From Arthrobacter sp. ATA002 (GTDB lineage: Bacteria > Actinomycetota > Actinomycetes > Actinomycetales > Micrococcaceae), in NCBI RefSeq assembly GCF_026898095.1, contig NZ_CP114015.1, positions 1,674,001 through 1,738,000 of the forward strand: DNA of 64,000 nucleotides, given 5' to 3'. Within the stretch, counting starts at the first letter, position 1. Each line of letters opens with the position of its first letter. The notes beneath the pieces were generated by a model. It did no database searches. It was not told the DNA's origin and was given only the letters and a program-made list of their open reading frames with translations. Positions 50,859-63,085 of this stretch are shown here, piece after piece. The position numbers were made by a program, and so were the translations under genes.

Positions 50859-52092
50859 GCCACAGGTATCCGGATTTCCCGCCCATGGGCGCTGAACCGG
50901 ATTATGAGCCGACTGCCCACCACGGGCGGGACGGCCGGGACCACTACCCGGAGGACAATCCGCCGGTCGACGAGTTCTTCGACGACGGGCAGGGGACGCG
51001 CCGCAGTCTGCGCCCTTCCCGGGAGAAGCAGCGCCGCCGGCGCCGCCGTACCATTGTGATGTTCGTCGTCCTCGTTTTCTTTGCCGGCGTGGTGTTCGGA
51101 CTGACCATGTTCCTCCGCGACCTGCTCGGGATGAACGAGATCAAGGACTACGAAGGAGCCGGAACCGGAAGCGTCAGTTTCACGGTGGCCGACGGCGACG
51201 GGCCGATGGTGATCGGGACCAAGCTGGAAACGGCAGACATCGTCGCCACCTCCAAGGAGTTCGTCAACGCGTTCGCCGAGGAGTCCGCCGGACGGGAAAT
51301 CCAGCCCGGCTCCTACGAAATGAAGCAGCAGATGTCCTCCTCTGCTGCTCTGGAAGCCCTGCTGGGTGAACAGGGTACTGCGGTGCACTATGCCGCTGTT
51401 GCCCGCGACCTGCGCCAGAACGAAGTGTTCGACATCCTCACCGAGTCCACCGGTATTCCCCGGACTGAATTTGAGGCTCTCGCCCAGGACCCCGCGGCTT
51501 TCGGGCTGCCGCCGGAAGCCGTAAGCCTGGAGGGCTACCTGCACCCGGGTGAATACCGCTTCCCGCTGGAGCAGGACGCAACCTCCATCGTGACTGAAAT
51601 GGTCGACAACACCTTTGCCACTCTTGAGGAAGCCGGAATCACCGATCCGGCCGAGCAGTACCGCATCCTGACCAAGGCCAGCATCATCCAGGCCGAGGCC
51701 GGCGAAGCCGACTACGCCACGGTGGCCGGGTCCATCCAGAACCGGCTGCGGGCCGACAATGTGGAAACCAGCGGCCTGATCCAGTCCGACGCCACCGTGA
51801 CGTACGGACTGAACCGCAAGAGCTACGACCTGACGCCGGAGGAGAAGGCGGACAAGTCCAACCCCTACAACACGTACGCCAACCCCGGACTGCCGGTCGG
51901 ACCGATTGGTTCTCCCAGCAAGGAAGCCATCGATGCGGCCGCGAATCCCGCCGACGTGCCGTTCTACTACTGGGTGACGGTCAACCTGGACACCGGCCAG
52001 ACCGAGTTCTCGTCCACGCTGGCGGAGCACGCAAAGTACGTCCTCCAGTACCAGGAATGGTGCGGCAAGCAGGAACCGGAAGGTGCGCGTAA
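50855..52092 (+). CDS. mltG: Endolytic transglycosylase MltG (YceG); frameshift in last codons
   Basis: Membrane-anchored lytic transglycosylase cutting nascent glycan strands, about 412 residues. An acidic, then Arg-rich (REKQRRRRRRT) cytosolic tail precedes the single helix IVMFVVLVFFAGVVFGLTMF at about residues 67-86; the extracellular YceG domain has LEGYLHPGEYRFP, ILTKASIIQAEAGEADYATV (catalytic-Glu region), GLIQSDATVTYGL and YNTYANPGLPVGPIGSPS. A G is lost at 52082-52083, so the true stop is TAA 52090-52092, immediately before aroE; as printed the frame runs on into aroE. Translationally coupled to ruvX. Confidence 0.93.
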
Positions 52093-52984
52093 TTGGCGGC
52101 CAGTCCCCGGCGGGCAGCCGTGCTGGGACATCCGGTCGGCCATTCCAAATCCCCGCTGCTGCACCGCGCCGCCTACGGCTACCTCGGATTTGACTGCTCC
52201 TACGACCGGATCGACCTTCCCGAGGAAGACGCGGCGGACTTCGCCGCGTCCCTGCGGGAGGCAGGTCACGGGCAGCCCCGCTGGGCGGGCCTGTCCGTGA
52301 CCATGCCGCTGAAAGCGGCACTCATCCCGGCCATGGACCACCTCACCTCTCCTGCCGCTGAGCTGCAGGTCCTGAACACGGTGACGTTCGACTACACGGA
52401 CGGCGGCGTGGTCCTGACCGGCCACAACACCGACGTCGCCGGCATCGTCAACGCCCTGGGCCATGCCGGTGCCCGGCCCGCGCCGCGCGTGGTGATCCTT
52501 GGCGCCGGGGGCACCGCGTGCGCCGCGGTGGCCGCGGCGGCCCGGCTCGGCGCCGCGTCGGTGTCGGTCTGCGCCCGCCGGTTTCCGCCCGGGCCGGACG
52601 GCATGCCGGGCGTGGCCGACGCGGGCCTGCGCACCGGCACCGGGGTCCGGATGCTTCCTGGGCGGACGCGGCCGACGCCTGCGCCGCCGCCGACGTCGTG
52701 ATCTCCACTCTTCCGCCGCACGCGGCCGACGGCCTGGCCGCCGAGCTGGCTGCGGCACCGGCCGCAGCCGCCCCGGATGCCGTCCTGCTCGACGTTGCCT
52801 ACGATCCCTGGCCCAGCCGGCTTGCCGCTGTCTGGACGGGCCGGGCGGACGGATCGTACCCGGACTGGAAATGCTGCTCTACCAGGCGGTGGAACAGGTC
52901 CGGCTCTTCACCGGCGGGACGTTCCGTGAAGCGAATGCCGTCACAAACGTGATGTGTGACGCTGTCGGAGCACCACGGCGCTGA
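52093..52984 (+). CDS. aroE: Shikimate 5-dehydrogenase-family protein AroE; two frameshifts
   Basis: NADP-dependent reduction of 3-dehydroshikimate, about 297 residues. [21 protein letters not shown], the catalytic Lys in [22 protein letters not shown], the Asp in [13 protein letters not shown], the dinucleotide loop [21 protein letters not shown], and a C-terminal [17 protein letters not shown]. The start is TTG 52093 directly after the mltG TAA, because an in-frame stop precedes it. Single-base losses at 52655-52656 (T; giving [18 protein letters not shown]) and 52843-52845 (G; giving [13 protein letters not shown]) break it into three frames. Confidence 0.92.
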
Positions 52985-53016
52985 AGCCGGGTACGGGACA
53001 TGGCAGTATTGAAACC

Positions 53017-54212
53017 ATGTTGCGTTGGTTGACCGCCGGTGAGTCCCATGGGCCTGCACTGGTAGGAATAGTTGAGGGCGTCCCAGCAGGCGTCGAAGTG
53101 AACACTGCCATGATCCAGGAGGCGCTGGCGCGCCGGCGGCTCGGCTACGGGCGCGGCGCCCGCATGAAGTTCGAACAGGATGCAGTCCGCATTGTCGGCG
53201 GAGTCCGGCACGGGCTGACCCAGGGCGGGCCCGTCGCCATTGAGGTGGGCAACACCGAATGGCCCAAGTGGCAGCAGGTCATGTCGCCTGACCCGGTGGA
53301 TCCCGCCCTGCTCGCCGAATCCGCCCGCAATGCGCCGCTGACCCGGCCGCGTCCCGGGCACGCCGACTTCACCGGCATGCAGAAGTACGGCTTCGATGAA
53401 GCCCGTCCCGTGCTGGAACGCGCCAGCGCCGGAAACCGCGGCCCGCGTGGCGCTGGGCACCGTGGCCGCTTCGTTCCTGAAGTCCCTGGGCGTGGAACTC
53501 GTTTCCCACACCGTCAGCATCGCCGGGGTGGGCAGCCCCGAAGGCTCTGCGGTTCCCGGCCCCGGCGACGTCGCCGCCCTGGACGCGGATCCCCTGCGCT
53601 GCTTCGACGCCGAGGTGTCCGCAGCCATGGTTGCCGAGGTGGACGCCGCCCACAAGGACGGCGAAACCCTCGGCGGCGTGGTGGAAGTCCTCGCGTACGG
53701 ACTGCCGCCGGGACTGGGCAGCTACACCCACTGGGACCGCCGGCTCGACGCGCGGATTGCCGGTGTGCTGATGGGGATCCAGGCCATCAAGGGCGTCGAG
53801 ATTGGCGACGGGTTCCTGACCGCCGCACGGCGCGGTTCAGCCGCCCACGACGAGATCCTTCAGGACGCAGACGGCCGTGCGGTCCGCTCCGGCAACCGGG
53901 CCGGCGGGATCGAGGGCGGCATGAGCATCGGCGAGGTCCTGCGGGTCCGCGCGGCCATGAAGCCCATCGCCACCGTTCCGCACTCCCTGCAGACCGTGGA
54001 CGTCAGCACCGGGGAGCCCGCCCGCGCCCACCACCAGCGCTCCGACGTCTGCGCGGTGCCCGCCGCCGGCGTCGTGGCCGAGGCAATGGTTGCCCTGGTG
54101 CTGGCCGAAGCGGTCACCGAGAAGTTCGGCGGCGATTCCGTGGCTGAAACCGCCCGGAACCTGCGGACCTACCTCCAGAACATCCCCGGCGCCCTGGAAT
54201 CGGCTGGCACCA

Positions 54213-54229
<17 letters not shown>
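53017..54229 (+). CDS. aroC: Chorismate synthase; frameshifted by two lost bases
   Basis: FMN-dependent last step of the shikimate pathway, about 404 residues. [65 protein letters not shown] (split among conserved blocks), [27 protein letters not shown] and [19 protein letters not shown] are all present. At 53429-53432 the read has GCGCCGGAAACC where GCGCCCGGGAAACC restores [15 protein letters not shown]: one C and one G lost side by side, the only double loss clearly seen. It is the first gene of the aroC-aroK-aroB group, 32 nt after aroE. Confidence 0.95.
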
Positions 54230-55865
<1,636 letters not shown>

Positions 55866-55879
55866 CTTCCCGGAGCAGG

Positions 55880-55885
55880 TAGAAT
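55880..55885 (+). promoter_or_regulatory. Candidate -10 element (TAGAAT) for efp
   Basis: GGTAGAATGG in the 68-bp gap between aroB and efp fits TAnnnT and would give a leader of about 42 nt containing AAAGAGAAA before the GTG. Confidence 0.45.
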
Positions 55886-55933
55886 GGTCGACGGACTAAA
55901 AACGAAACTTGGCGAATCAACGAAAGAGAAACT

Positions 55934-56497
55934 GTGGCGACGACCAACGACATCAAGAACGGCACCGTGCTGAAGCTTGAAGGCAACCTTTGGAGCATCA
56001 TCGAGTTCCAGCACGTGAAGCCGGGCAAGGGTGGTGCGTTTGTCCGTACCAAGATGCGCAACGTGCGTTCGGGCAAGGTTGTCGACAAGACGTTCAACGC
56101 CGGCATCAAGATCGAGACCGCGAGCGTTGACCGCCGCGACTACCAGTACCTGTACCAGGATGGCGACGACTACGTCTTCATGGACACCTCCGATTACGAC
56201 CAGCTGACCGTCCCGGGAACCATCGTGGGCGAGAACGCCAACTTCATGCTCGAATCCATGATGGTGACCATCGCCATCCACGAGGGTTCACCGCTGTACA
56301 TTGAGCTGCCCCCGTCCGTGGTCCTGGAGATCACCTACACCGAGCCGGGCCTGCAGGGCGACCGCTCCACCGGCGGCACCAAGCCCGCCACCGTGGAGAC
56401 CGGCTATGAGATCCAGGTTCCGCTGTTCCTGGAACAGGGCACCAAGGTCAAGGTGGACACCCGCAACGGCGATTATTTGGGACGCGTTAACGAGTGA
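55934..56497 (+). CDS. efp: Elongation factor P
   Basis: 187 residues, intact, GTG start. Three-domain tRNA mimic rescuing ribosomes stalled at polyproline. The functional loop is [17 protein letters not shown] with lysine at the tip, and the C-terminal domain ends [16 protein letters not shown]. No lysine-modifying gene (epmA/ymfI type) is nearby. The stop overlaps the nusB GTG. Confidence 0.97.
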   Translation: MATTNDIKNGTVLKLEGNLWSIIEFQHVKPGKGGAFVRTKMRNVRSGKVVDKTFNAGIKIETASVDRRDYQYLYQDGDDYVFMDTSDYDQLTVPGTIVGENANFMLESMMVTIAIHEGSPLYIELPPSVVLEITYTEPGLQGDRSTGGTKPATVETGYEIQVPLFLEQGTKVKVDTRNGDYLGRVNE

Positions 56498-56904
56498 GTG
56501 CACGCACTAAAGCCCGCACCCGGGCACTGGAAGTTCTGTTTGAAGCTGAGCAGCGCTCAGCCTCGGCCTTTGACATGATCAGGGCCCGCCGGGAACAGAC
56601 CGATCAGACGATCAACCCCTACACCGTTGAACTGGTGGAGGGCGTAGTTTCCATGAAGGAGACCATCGACGAGTTCCTGGGCACGTATTCCCAGGGCTGG
56701 CCGCTGGAACGCATGCCGTCAGTGGACCGCATTATCCTGCGGATCGGCGCATGGGAACTGCTCTACAACGACGACGTCCCGGACAAGGTGGCGATCAGCG
56801 AGGCCGTTGAACTCGCCAAGACCCTGTCCACCGACGAATCTCCGTCGTTCGTGAACGGACTGCTGAGCCGGCTCCACCAGCTCAAGCCGTCACTGCTGGC
56901 CTAG
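56494..56904 (+). CDS. nusB: Transcription antitermination factor NusB
   Basis: 136 residues, intact. All-helical RNA-binding protein for rRNA antitermination: [19 protein letters not shown] at the N-terminus and [45 protein letters not shown] in conserved blocks (read as separate motifs). GTG 56494 overlaps the efp stop by four bases (GTGA). Confidence 0.96.
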   Translation: MSARTKARTRALEVLFEAEQRSASAFDMIRARREQTDQTINPYTVELVEGVVSMKETIDEFLGTYSQGWPLERMPSVDRIILRIGAWELLYNDDVPDKVAISEAVELAKTLSTDESPSFVNGLLSRLHQLKPSLLA

Positions 56905-56966
56905 CCCGCCGCTGCCGGCTTACCCCGTCACGGCGCACGCCCCGTTTCGGGCCGTCCGCGCCCCAG

Positions 56967-57004
56967 CCCGCCCGTGCCGCGTTTTCGCGGCACGGGCGGG
57001 TTTT
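56967..57004 (+). terminator. Strong intrinsic terminator behind nusB
   Basis: A perfect 15-bp G/C stem (56967-56981 and 56986-57000) with a TTTT loop is followed by TTTT. It lies between convergent nusB and prsW-type genes. Confidence 0.92.
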
Positions 57005-57009
57005 GTGCG

Positions 57010-58250
57010 TCAGCCGCCGGCGCGGGCCAGCATGAGGCCCCGGGTGCGCGTCAGGTCCTGCAGCAGCGTCTGCTCGGCGGCACAGTTGGCCGGCAGATCC
57101 CGCCCGGCGGCAATCTGCTGGCGGATCAGCGCGAGCCGGGTGGCCTTCTGGATGAAGGTCCGCATGGTGCTGCGGGCGCCGAAGCGCCCCGCCCAGGCCA
57201 GCGCCTGGTGCCGGCCGGCACGGGTGGAGAGCATGAGCACCTCCTGGGGAGTGAACCAGCCGGCAGCGGCATATTCGCCCAGCCGGGCGCGGGTGAGCCG
57301 CTGTTCCGCCCGGCGCAGCAGGACGACGCCGGTCACGGCCAGGGCAAACAGCGGCACCTGCAGTACGAAGTAGAAGACCAGGAAGCTTCCGGACACCAGC
57401 GCGGTGCCCCCGTTCCAGAACATGTGCCCCAGGATTGCCGCCGCCAGGCCCAGCAGGAACCCCGCGAGAATCCGCAGCGTGCCGCCGCGCCGAACGGCAA
57501 GGCCCAGTCCGAGGCCGATGGCTGCTGTGAACAGTACGTGGGCGAAGGGGGAGAACAGTCCGCGCAGCACGAACACGAAGCCCAGTTCAACGCCGAATCC
57601 GCCGCTGGAAAGCAGGGCGGAGCCGAAGTAGAGGATGTTCTCGGTGAAGGCGAAGCCGGCTGCCACCGTGCCGGCATAGACAATCCCGTCCACCGGGCCG
57701 TCGAAATGGCTTCGCCGCACAAACACGAGGATCAGGACCCCGAGCCCCTTGGCGGTTTCCTCCACCAGCGGCGCTTCCAGCACCGGTCCCGTGAACTCCG
57801 GCGCAAGCCCGGGCAGCAGGACGGACAGGGCATCGCCCACATAGGGCCCGGCAAGCAGCGTGATGCCCACCGAGATACCGGCCCCCCATAAAAAGGCAAA
57901 CACCAGCGCCGAGCGGGGTTCGGGTTCCCAGCGGTCCACCCAGTGCAGTCCCAGCAGGCAGATGCCCAGCGGTATCAGTGCCAGGATGCCGCAGAGCAGG
58001 AAGGCGGCGGTTCCCAGCTGCCACCACAGGAACCAGGCCACGAGCAGCAGGGCCAGGGAGGAGCCGATGATCAGCAGGACGGTCGCCGCCGTGCCGGTGC
58101 CGCCGCGCGGGGAGCGGACCACAGCGGCTGCACCGGGGCCGGGCCGTGGCCCGGCGGCTGGACCCGGGCGGACCGGGCTTCTCCGGGCGGCGGAGTCCAG
58201 GGGACGGCCCCGTTGGGTCCGGACCGGTTGTCGGGGAGATATCCGCTCAT
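57010..58250 (-). CDS. PrsW-family intramembrane metalloprotease; frameshifted near N-terminus
   Basis: About 413 residues. The N-terminal 45 residues (MSGYLPDNRSGPNGAVPW) are Pro-rich and cytosolic, then eight or so membrane helices carry the PrsW motifs: the EExxK-type LVEETAKGLGVL, the GFAFTENILYF helix, a histidine in FSPFAHVLFTA, and AAILGHMFWNG. In Bacillus PrsW cleaves an anti-sigma factor; no sigma/anti-sigma pair is present here, so the substrate is unknown. Start ATG 58250 is preferred; a single-base loss near 58095-58110 separates it from the membrane core. A 160-residue cytosolic C-terminus with many Arg follows. Confidence 0.85.
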
Positions 58251-58330
58251 GCGCCTGCGCCTGTCATAGGGCAACACTATGAGGAAAACCGGGCTGCGGG
58301 TGGAGCACCGCCTGGACTGGGGACAGAAAA

Positions 58331-58378
58331 GCGGGGCGTACCCCGCCGTCACAGTGCCGGCATGCAGCCGGCGCTGTG
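58331..58378. repeat. Two adjacent inverted repeats upstream of pyrR
   Basis: GCGGGG-CGTA-CCCCGC (58331-58346) is a perfect 6-bp hairpin. CACAGTGCCGGC-ATGCA-GCCGGCGCTGTG (58350-58378) is a 12-bp inverted repeat with a single T/C difference. Neither is followed by a T-run. The second ends one base before TAGCTT (58380-58385), a plausible pyrR -10, so it overlaps where the -35 would be and may be a protein-binding operator. Confidence 0.6.
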
Positions 58379-58407
58379 ATAGCTTGAGACCGCATTCACC
58401 CTTTAAA

Positions 58408-58429
58408 TTCCGTCCTGTGAGGCGGGGAA
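58408..58429 (+). promoter_or_regulatory. PyrR-binding RNA loop abutting the pyrR ribosome-binding site
   Basis: TTCCGTCCTGTGAGGCGGGGAA reproduces the PyrR binding-loop consensus (UCC-N-GNGAGG with the hexaloop CNGNGA, here CUGUGA, and UUCC pairing with GGAA). The 3' arm runs into the Shine-Dalgarno AAGGAGG (58428-58434) of pyrR. This fits translational repression by uridine-nucleotide-bound PyrR, as described for mycobacteria, rather than the terminator-based attenuation of Bacillus; I see no terminator. Confidence 0.8.
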
Positions 58430-58443
58430 GGAGGAGGCAGAAT

Positions 58444-59025
58444 ATGGACTTGTCCAACCCGCCGGGCGCACCCGCGCCCGCACGCACCGTTCTGGCTTCA
58501 GCTGACATTGACCGCGCGCTTACCCGGATTGCCCATGAAATCCTGGAAGCCAACAAAGGCGCCGCAGACCTCGTGCTGATGGGGATTCCGCGCCGGGGCT
58601 ATCCGCTGGCCCGACGGCTCGCCGAGAAGATTGCCGCCGCCGATCCCTCAGTGGATCCGGCCGCCGTGACCGGACAGCTCGACGTCACCATGTTCCGCGA
58701 CGACCTGGCCCGCCAGCCCACGCGCACACCCCACGCCACCGAGGTTCCGCTCTCCGGGATCGACGACAAAGTAGTGGTCCTCGTCGACGACGTCCTGTAC
58801 TCCGGCCGTACGATCCGGGCCGCGCTGGACGCCCTCGTGGACCTGGGCCGGCCACGGGTGGTCCGGCTCGCCGTCCTGGTGGACCGCGGGCACCGGGAAC
58901 TGCCCATCCGCGCAGACCACGTCGGGAAAAACCTGCCCACCGCCATCGTGGAAAAGGTCCGTGTCCACCTGCGGGAGACGGATACCCCGGCCGTTGACGA
59001 AGTGGTCATCGAGGGCGCCCTGTGA
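58444..59025 (+). CDS. pyrR: Bifunctional pyr-operon regulator / uracil phosphoribosyltransferase PyrR
   Basis: 193 residues, intact. Phosphoribosyltransferase fold with the PRPP loop [38 protein letters not shown], and [12 protein letters not shown]. It senses UMP/UTP and binds the RNA loop immediately upstream of its own start. ATG 58444 follows the very strong AAGGAGGAGG. Its stop overlaps the pyrB GTG. Confidence 0.95.
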   Translation: MDLSNPPGAPAPARTVLASADIDRALTRIAHEILEANKGAADLVLMGIPRRGYPLARRLAEKIAAADPSVDPAAVTGQLDVTMFRDDLARQPTRTPHATEVPLSGIDDKVVVLVDDVLYSGRTIRAALDALVDLGRPRVVRLAVLVDRGHRELPIRADHVGKNLPTAIVEKVRVHLRETDTPAVDEVVIEGAL

Positions 59026-60019
59026 GGCACCTGCTTTCCACCCGCGACCTTCACCGCACCGACGCCCTGGCCATCCTGGACACCGCCGAGCAAATGGCGG
59101 CCGTGTCGCAGCGGGAGGTCAAGAAGCTGCCCGCCCTGCGCGGGCGGACCGTCGTGAACCTCTTTTTCGAGGACTCCACCCGGACCCGGATCTCCTTTGA
59201 AGCGGCCGCCAAGCGCCTGTCCGCGGACGTAATCAACTTTTCCGCCAAGGGTTCCTCGGTGTCCAAGGGCGAGTCGCTGAAGGACACCGCCCAGACGCTC
59301 GCGGCCATCGGAGCGGACGCCGTCGTCATCCGGCACGGCTCCTCCGGGCGCCGGCCCGGCTCGCCGGCTCCGGCTGGATTGACGCTTCGGTGCTGAACGC
59401 CGGTGACGGCACGCACGAGCATCCCACCCAGGCGCTGCTGGACGCCTTCACCATGCGCCGGCACTGGGCACGGCTGCACGGGACGGCGTCCACCGGAACC
59501 GACCTCGCCGGCATGCACGTGGTGATCGTCGGCGACGTCCTGCATTCCCGCGTGGCCCGCTCCGATCTGTGGCTGCTGCGCACCCTGGGCGCCGCCGTCA
59601 CGCTGGTGGCGCCGCCCACGCTGCTGCCCTTCGGCGTCGAATCCTGGCCGTGCACGGTCAGCTACGACCTCGACGAGGCACTGGAATCCGGGCCCGACGC
59701 CGTCATGATGCTGCGGGTGCAGGGCGAGCGGATGCAGTCGGCGTTCTTCCCTTCGGTGCGTGAATACTCGCGCCGCTGGGGGTTCGACGATGTCCGCCTG
59801 GACCGGCTGGACACGCTGGGCCTGAAGGATACCATCCTGCTGCACCCCGGCCCGATGAACCGTGGCCTCGAAATATCCTCCCGCGCCGCCGACTCGCCGC
59901 GGGCCACCATCCTTGAACAGGTCAGCAACGGAGTTTCCGTGCGCATGGCCGCCCTCTATCTTCTGCTGTCCGGTGAGAATTCCCCGGCCGGCACCGCACC
60001 CCAGGAGCTGGCACTGTGA
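59022..60019 (+). CDS. pyrB: Aspartate carbamoyltransferase, catalytic chain; frameshifted
   Basis: About 332 residues. Carbamoyl-phosphate site [21 protein letters not shown], then [20 protein letters not shown], the Asn/His block [33 protein letters not shown] and the aspartate-binding [13 protein letters not shown]. One G is missing from GGG at 59347-59349 (repaired [27 protein letters not shown]). No regulatory chain pyrI is present. GTG start and stop are both shared with neighbours through GTGA overlaps. Confidence 0.95.
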
Positions 60020-61389
60020 ACCCCACCCACCCGAGTCCCGCCGCGGACACCGCCGCAACCGGAACCTACCTGATCCGGGGTGCGTCCCTTCTCGGCAGGG
60101 ACACCGCCGACCTGCTGATCCGGGACGGGCTGATCGCCGCCGTCGGACCGGCGCTCGAGGCCCCGGAAGACGCCGTGCTCATCGAGGCGGCAGGCCTGAT
60201 CGCCCTGCCCGGCATGGTGGACCTGCACACCCACCTGCGCGAACCCGGCCGGGAAGACGCCGAAACCGTGGAAACCGGCACCCGCGCCGCCGCGCTGGGC
60301 GGCTTTACCGCCGTCCACGCCATGGCCAACTCCAACCCGGTGGCGGATACCGCCGGCGTAGTGGAGCAGGTCTGGAGCCTGGGCCGCCGGTCCGGCTGGG
60401 TGGATGTGCGTCCGGTGGGCGCCGTGACCGTCGGGCTGGAGGGGGAGCGGCTGGCCGAACTCGGCGCCATGGCCGACTCCCGGGCCCGGGTCCGTGTCTT
60501 CTCCGACGACGGCAAATGTGTTTCCGACCCCGTGCTGATGCGCCGTGCGCTGGAATACGTCAAGGCGTTCGACGGCGTGATTGCCCAGCACGCACAGGAA
60601 CCGCGCCTGACCGAGGGCGCCCAAATGAACGAGGGCGGCGTCAGCGCCGTCCTGGGGCTGGCCGGCTGGCCCGCGGTGGCGGAGGAATCCATCATCGCCC
60701 GCGACGTGCTGCTGGCACAGCACACCGGATCCAGGCTGCACGTGTGCCACGTGTCCACCGCAGGCTCCGTGGAAATCATCCGCTGGGCCAAGGAACGCGG
60801 CATCAACGTCACCGCCGAAGCCACCCCGCACCACCTGCTGCTCACCGACGACCTGGTCCGCAGCTATGACCCGGTCTATAAGGTCAACCCGCCGCTGCGC
60901 ACCGCGTCCGACGTCGAGGCGCTGCGCCGGGGCCTGGCCGACGGGACCATCGACATTGTCGGCACCGACCATGCCCCGCACCCCTCCGAGCACAAGGAAT
61001 GCGAGTGGGCGCAGGCGGCCATGGGCATGACCGGGCTGGAGACCGCGCTTTCCGTCGTCCAGCACGCCATGATCGATACCGGGCTGATGGACTGGGAAGG
61101 CTTCGCGCGGGTGACTTCCATCACTCCGGCGGCCATCGGAGCCCTCGAAACCCAGGGCCGGCCGCTGGCGGCCGGGGAACCGGCCAACGTCATATTGGTG
61201 AACCCGTCTGCGCGGCGCACGGTGGACCCTTCTAAGATGGCTTCAAAGGGGCGCAACTCACCGTTTGCCGGGCTTGAGCTGCCCGGGACCGTGCAGGCGA
61301 CCTTCTTCGCCGGCCATCCCACGGTCCTGGCTGCCGCCCTGAACACACCTCACCCCGTTTCCACAGAGGAGTCCGCATGGATCGCGTGA
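60016..61389 (+). CDS. pyrC: Dihydroorotase
   Basis: Intact 457-residue zinc amidohydrolase of the class I/DHOase type. Metal site [75 protein letters not shown], and the catalytic Asp in [11 protein letters not shown]. The C-terminal [16 protein letters not shown] is typical. GTG overlaps the pyrB stop, and the next gene starts inside its 3' end. Confidence 0.96.
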   Translation: MNPTHPSPAADTAATGTYLIRGASLLGRDTADLLIRDGLIAAVGPALEAPEDAVLIEAAGLIALPGMVDLHTHLREPGREDAETVETGTRAAALGGFTAVHAMANSNPVADTAGVVEQVWSLGRRSGWVDVRPVGAVTVGLEGERLAELGAMADSRARVRVFSDDGKCVSDPVLMRRALEYVKAFDGVIAQHAQEPRLTEGAQMNEGGVSAVLGLAGWPAVAEESIIARDVLLAQHTGSRLHVCHVSTAGSVEIIRWAKERGINVTAEATPHHLLLTDDLVRSYDPVYKVNPPLRTASDVEALRRGLADGTIDIVGTDHAPHPSEHKECEWAQAAMGMTGLETALSVVQHAMIDTGLMDWEGFARVTSITPAAIGALETQGRPLAAGEPANVILVNPSARRTVDPSKMASKGRNSPFAGLELPGTVQATFFAGHPTVLAAALNTPHPVSTEESAWIA

Positions 61390-61895
61390 TATTCGGCCTG
61401 GGCTCGCTTGCCCTGGTCCTGGTGCTCCTGGGCCTGTTCGCCTGGAGCTGGCGCGGCCGCCAGCAGCGCCAGCAGAACGTGCCGCGGCCCGTCCCGATGC
61501 CCGACGGGCTGGAGGAACCCCGGTTCCAGGCCCTGGGCCAGTACGTGTGCACCACCACCGCCGGGGACTGGCTGGACCGGATTGCGGTCTACGGCCTGGG
61601 CGTGAAGTCCAACGCCACCGCCGCCGTCTTCGACCAGGGTGTACTGCTGGTGCGCAGCGGCGCACCGGACGTCTGGATTCCCCGCGAAGACCTGGACGGC
61701 GTCCGCCTGGAAAGCGGCATGGCCGGCAAATTCGTGGAAAAGGAAGGCCTGGTCATCATCACCTGGAAGCTGGGTTCGACCGCCGTGGACACCGGCTTCC
61801 GCAACCGGACCCCCGATGAAAAGACACCGCTGGTATCAGCAATCACCGAAATCCTGCCGGCCGAGCCGGCAGAACCAAGCGAGGAACAACTGTGA
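61377..61895 (+). CDS. Membrane protein encoded within the pyr operon (PH-like domain)
   Basis: 172 residues, intact, unknown function. One N-terminal membrane helix ([22 protein letters not shown]) followed by a basic RGRQQRQQN and a globular domain with mixed beta pattern ([56 protein letters not shown]), which looks like the PH-like domains often predicted for this position. It overlaps pyrC by 13 nt and carA by 4, so it is a full member of the operon. Such a gene between pyrC and carA is common in actinobacteria but not assigned a role in pyrimidine synthesis. Confidence 0.75.
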   Translation: MDRVIFGLGSLALVLVLLGLFAWSWRGRQQRQQNVPRPVPMPDGLEEPRFQALGQYVCTTTAGDWLDRIAVYGLGVKSNATAAVFDQGVLLVRSGAPDVWIPREDLDGVRLESGMAGKFVEKEGLVIITWKLGSTAVDTGFRNRTPDEKTPLVSAITEILPAEPAEPSEEQL

Positions 61896-63085
61896 CCGTC
61901 TCCAACACTCCCGCCTCCACCGCAGCTGTCCTGATGCTGGAAGACGGCCGCACGTTCCGCGGCCGCAGCTACGGCGCCGAGGGAACGGCCCTGGGCGAGG
62001 CCGTCTTCGCCACCGGCATGACCGGCTACCAGGAAACCATCACCGACCCCTCCTACGCACGCCAGCTGGTGGTGCAGACCGCACCCCACATCGGCAACAC
62101 CGGCGTCAACACCGACGACGCCGAATCCCGGCGCATCTGGGTGGCCGGCTACATCGTGCGCGACGCCGCCCGCCGGCCGTCGAACTGGCGCTCCGAGCGC
62201 ACCCTGGACGAGGAGCTCGCCGCACAGGGCGTCGTCGGCATCTCCGGCGTGGACACCCGCGCCGTCACCCGCCACCTGCGGGAGCGCGGGGCCATGAAGG
62301 CCGGCATCTTCTCCGGGGCCGACGCCGCGCGGCCCGATTCCGAGCTGCTCGCCGATGTCCTGGCGCAGGAGCCGATGGCCGGCGCCCGGCTGGCCGAAGA
62401 GGTCAGCGTGGAAGCGTCCTACCTCGTCGAGCCGAAGGACCACGGCTGGGACGGCGAGCCCCGCTTCACCGTGGCGGCCCTGGACCTGGGCATCAAGTCC
62501 ATGACTCCGGTCCGCTTCGCCGAGCGCGGCGTGCGCGTCCACGTGCTGCCCGCCTCCGCCACCCTTGCGGACGTTACCGCCCTGAGCCCCGACGGCGTGT
62601 TCATGTCCAACGGCCCCGGCGACCCCGCCACCGCCGACGTGCAGGTGGAGCTGCTGCGGGACGTGCTGGACACCGGCATCCCGTTCTTCGGCATCTGCTT
62701 CGGCAACCAGATCCTGGGTCGCGCCCTGGGCTTCGGCACCTACAAACTGCGCTACGGACACCGCGGCATCAACCAGCCGGTGCTGGACCGCCGCACCGGC
62801 AAGGTGGAAATCACCAGCCAGAACCACGGCTTCGCCGTCGACGCCCCGCTGGACGGGCCGGTCACCGCACCCGAGGCCCGTTTCGGGCGGGTCGAGGTCA
62901 GCCATGTGTCCCTGAACGACGACGTCGTGGAAGGCCTGGCCTGCCTGGACATCCCCGCCTTCTCGGTCCAGTACCACCCGGAGGCCGCCGCCGGACCGCA
63001 CGACTCCGCGTACCTCTTCGACCGCTTTGTGGACCTCATGGGCTCCAGCAAGACCGACGCCAGCAAGATCAAGGAATCCCTCTAA
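61892..63085 (+). CDS. carA: Carbamoyl-phosphate synthase small subunit (glutaminase)
   Basis: Intact, 397 residues. N-terminal domain [20 protein letters not shown] and [20 protein letters not shown], a substrate-tunnel region [21 protein letters not shown], and a class I amidotransferase domain with the nucleophile in [17 protein letters not shown] and the His-x-Glu pair in [18 protein letters not shown] start overlaps the preceding stop (GTGA). Supplies ammonia to CarB. Confidence 0.97.
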   Translation: MTVSNTPASTAAVLMLEDGRTFRGRSYGAEGTALGEAVFATGMTGYQETITDPSYARQLVVQTAPHIGNTGVNTDDAESRRIWVAGYIVRDAARRPSNWRSERTLDEELAAQGVVGISGVDTRAVTRHLRERGAMKAGIFSGADAARPDSELLADVLAQEPMAGARLAEEVSVEASYLVEPKDHGWDGEPRFTVAALDLGIKSMTPVRFAERGVRVHVLPASATLADVTALSPDGVFMSNGPGDPATADVQVELLRDVLDTGIPFFGICFGNQILGRALGFGTYKLRYGHRGINQPVLDRRTGKVEITSQNHGFAVDAPLDGPVTAPEARFGRVEVSHVSLNDDVVEGLACLDIPAFSVQYHPEAAAGPHDSAYLFDRFVDLMGSSKTDASKIKESL

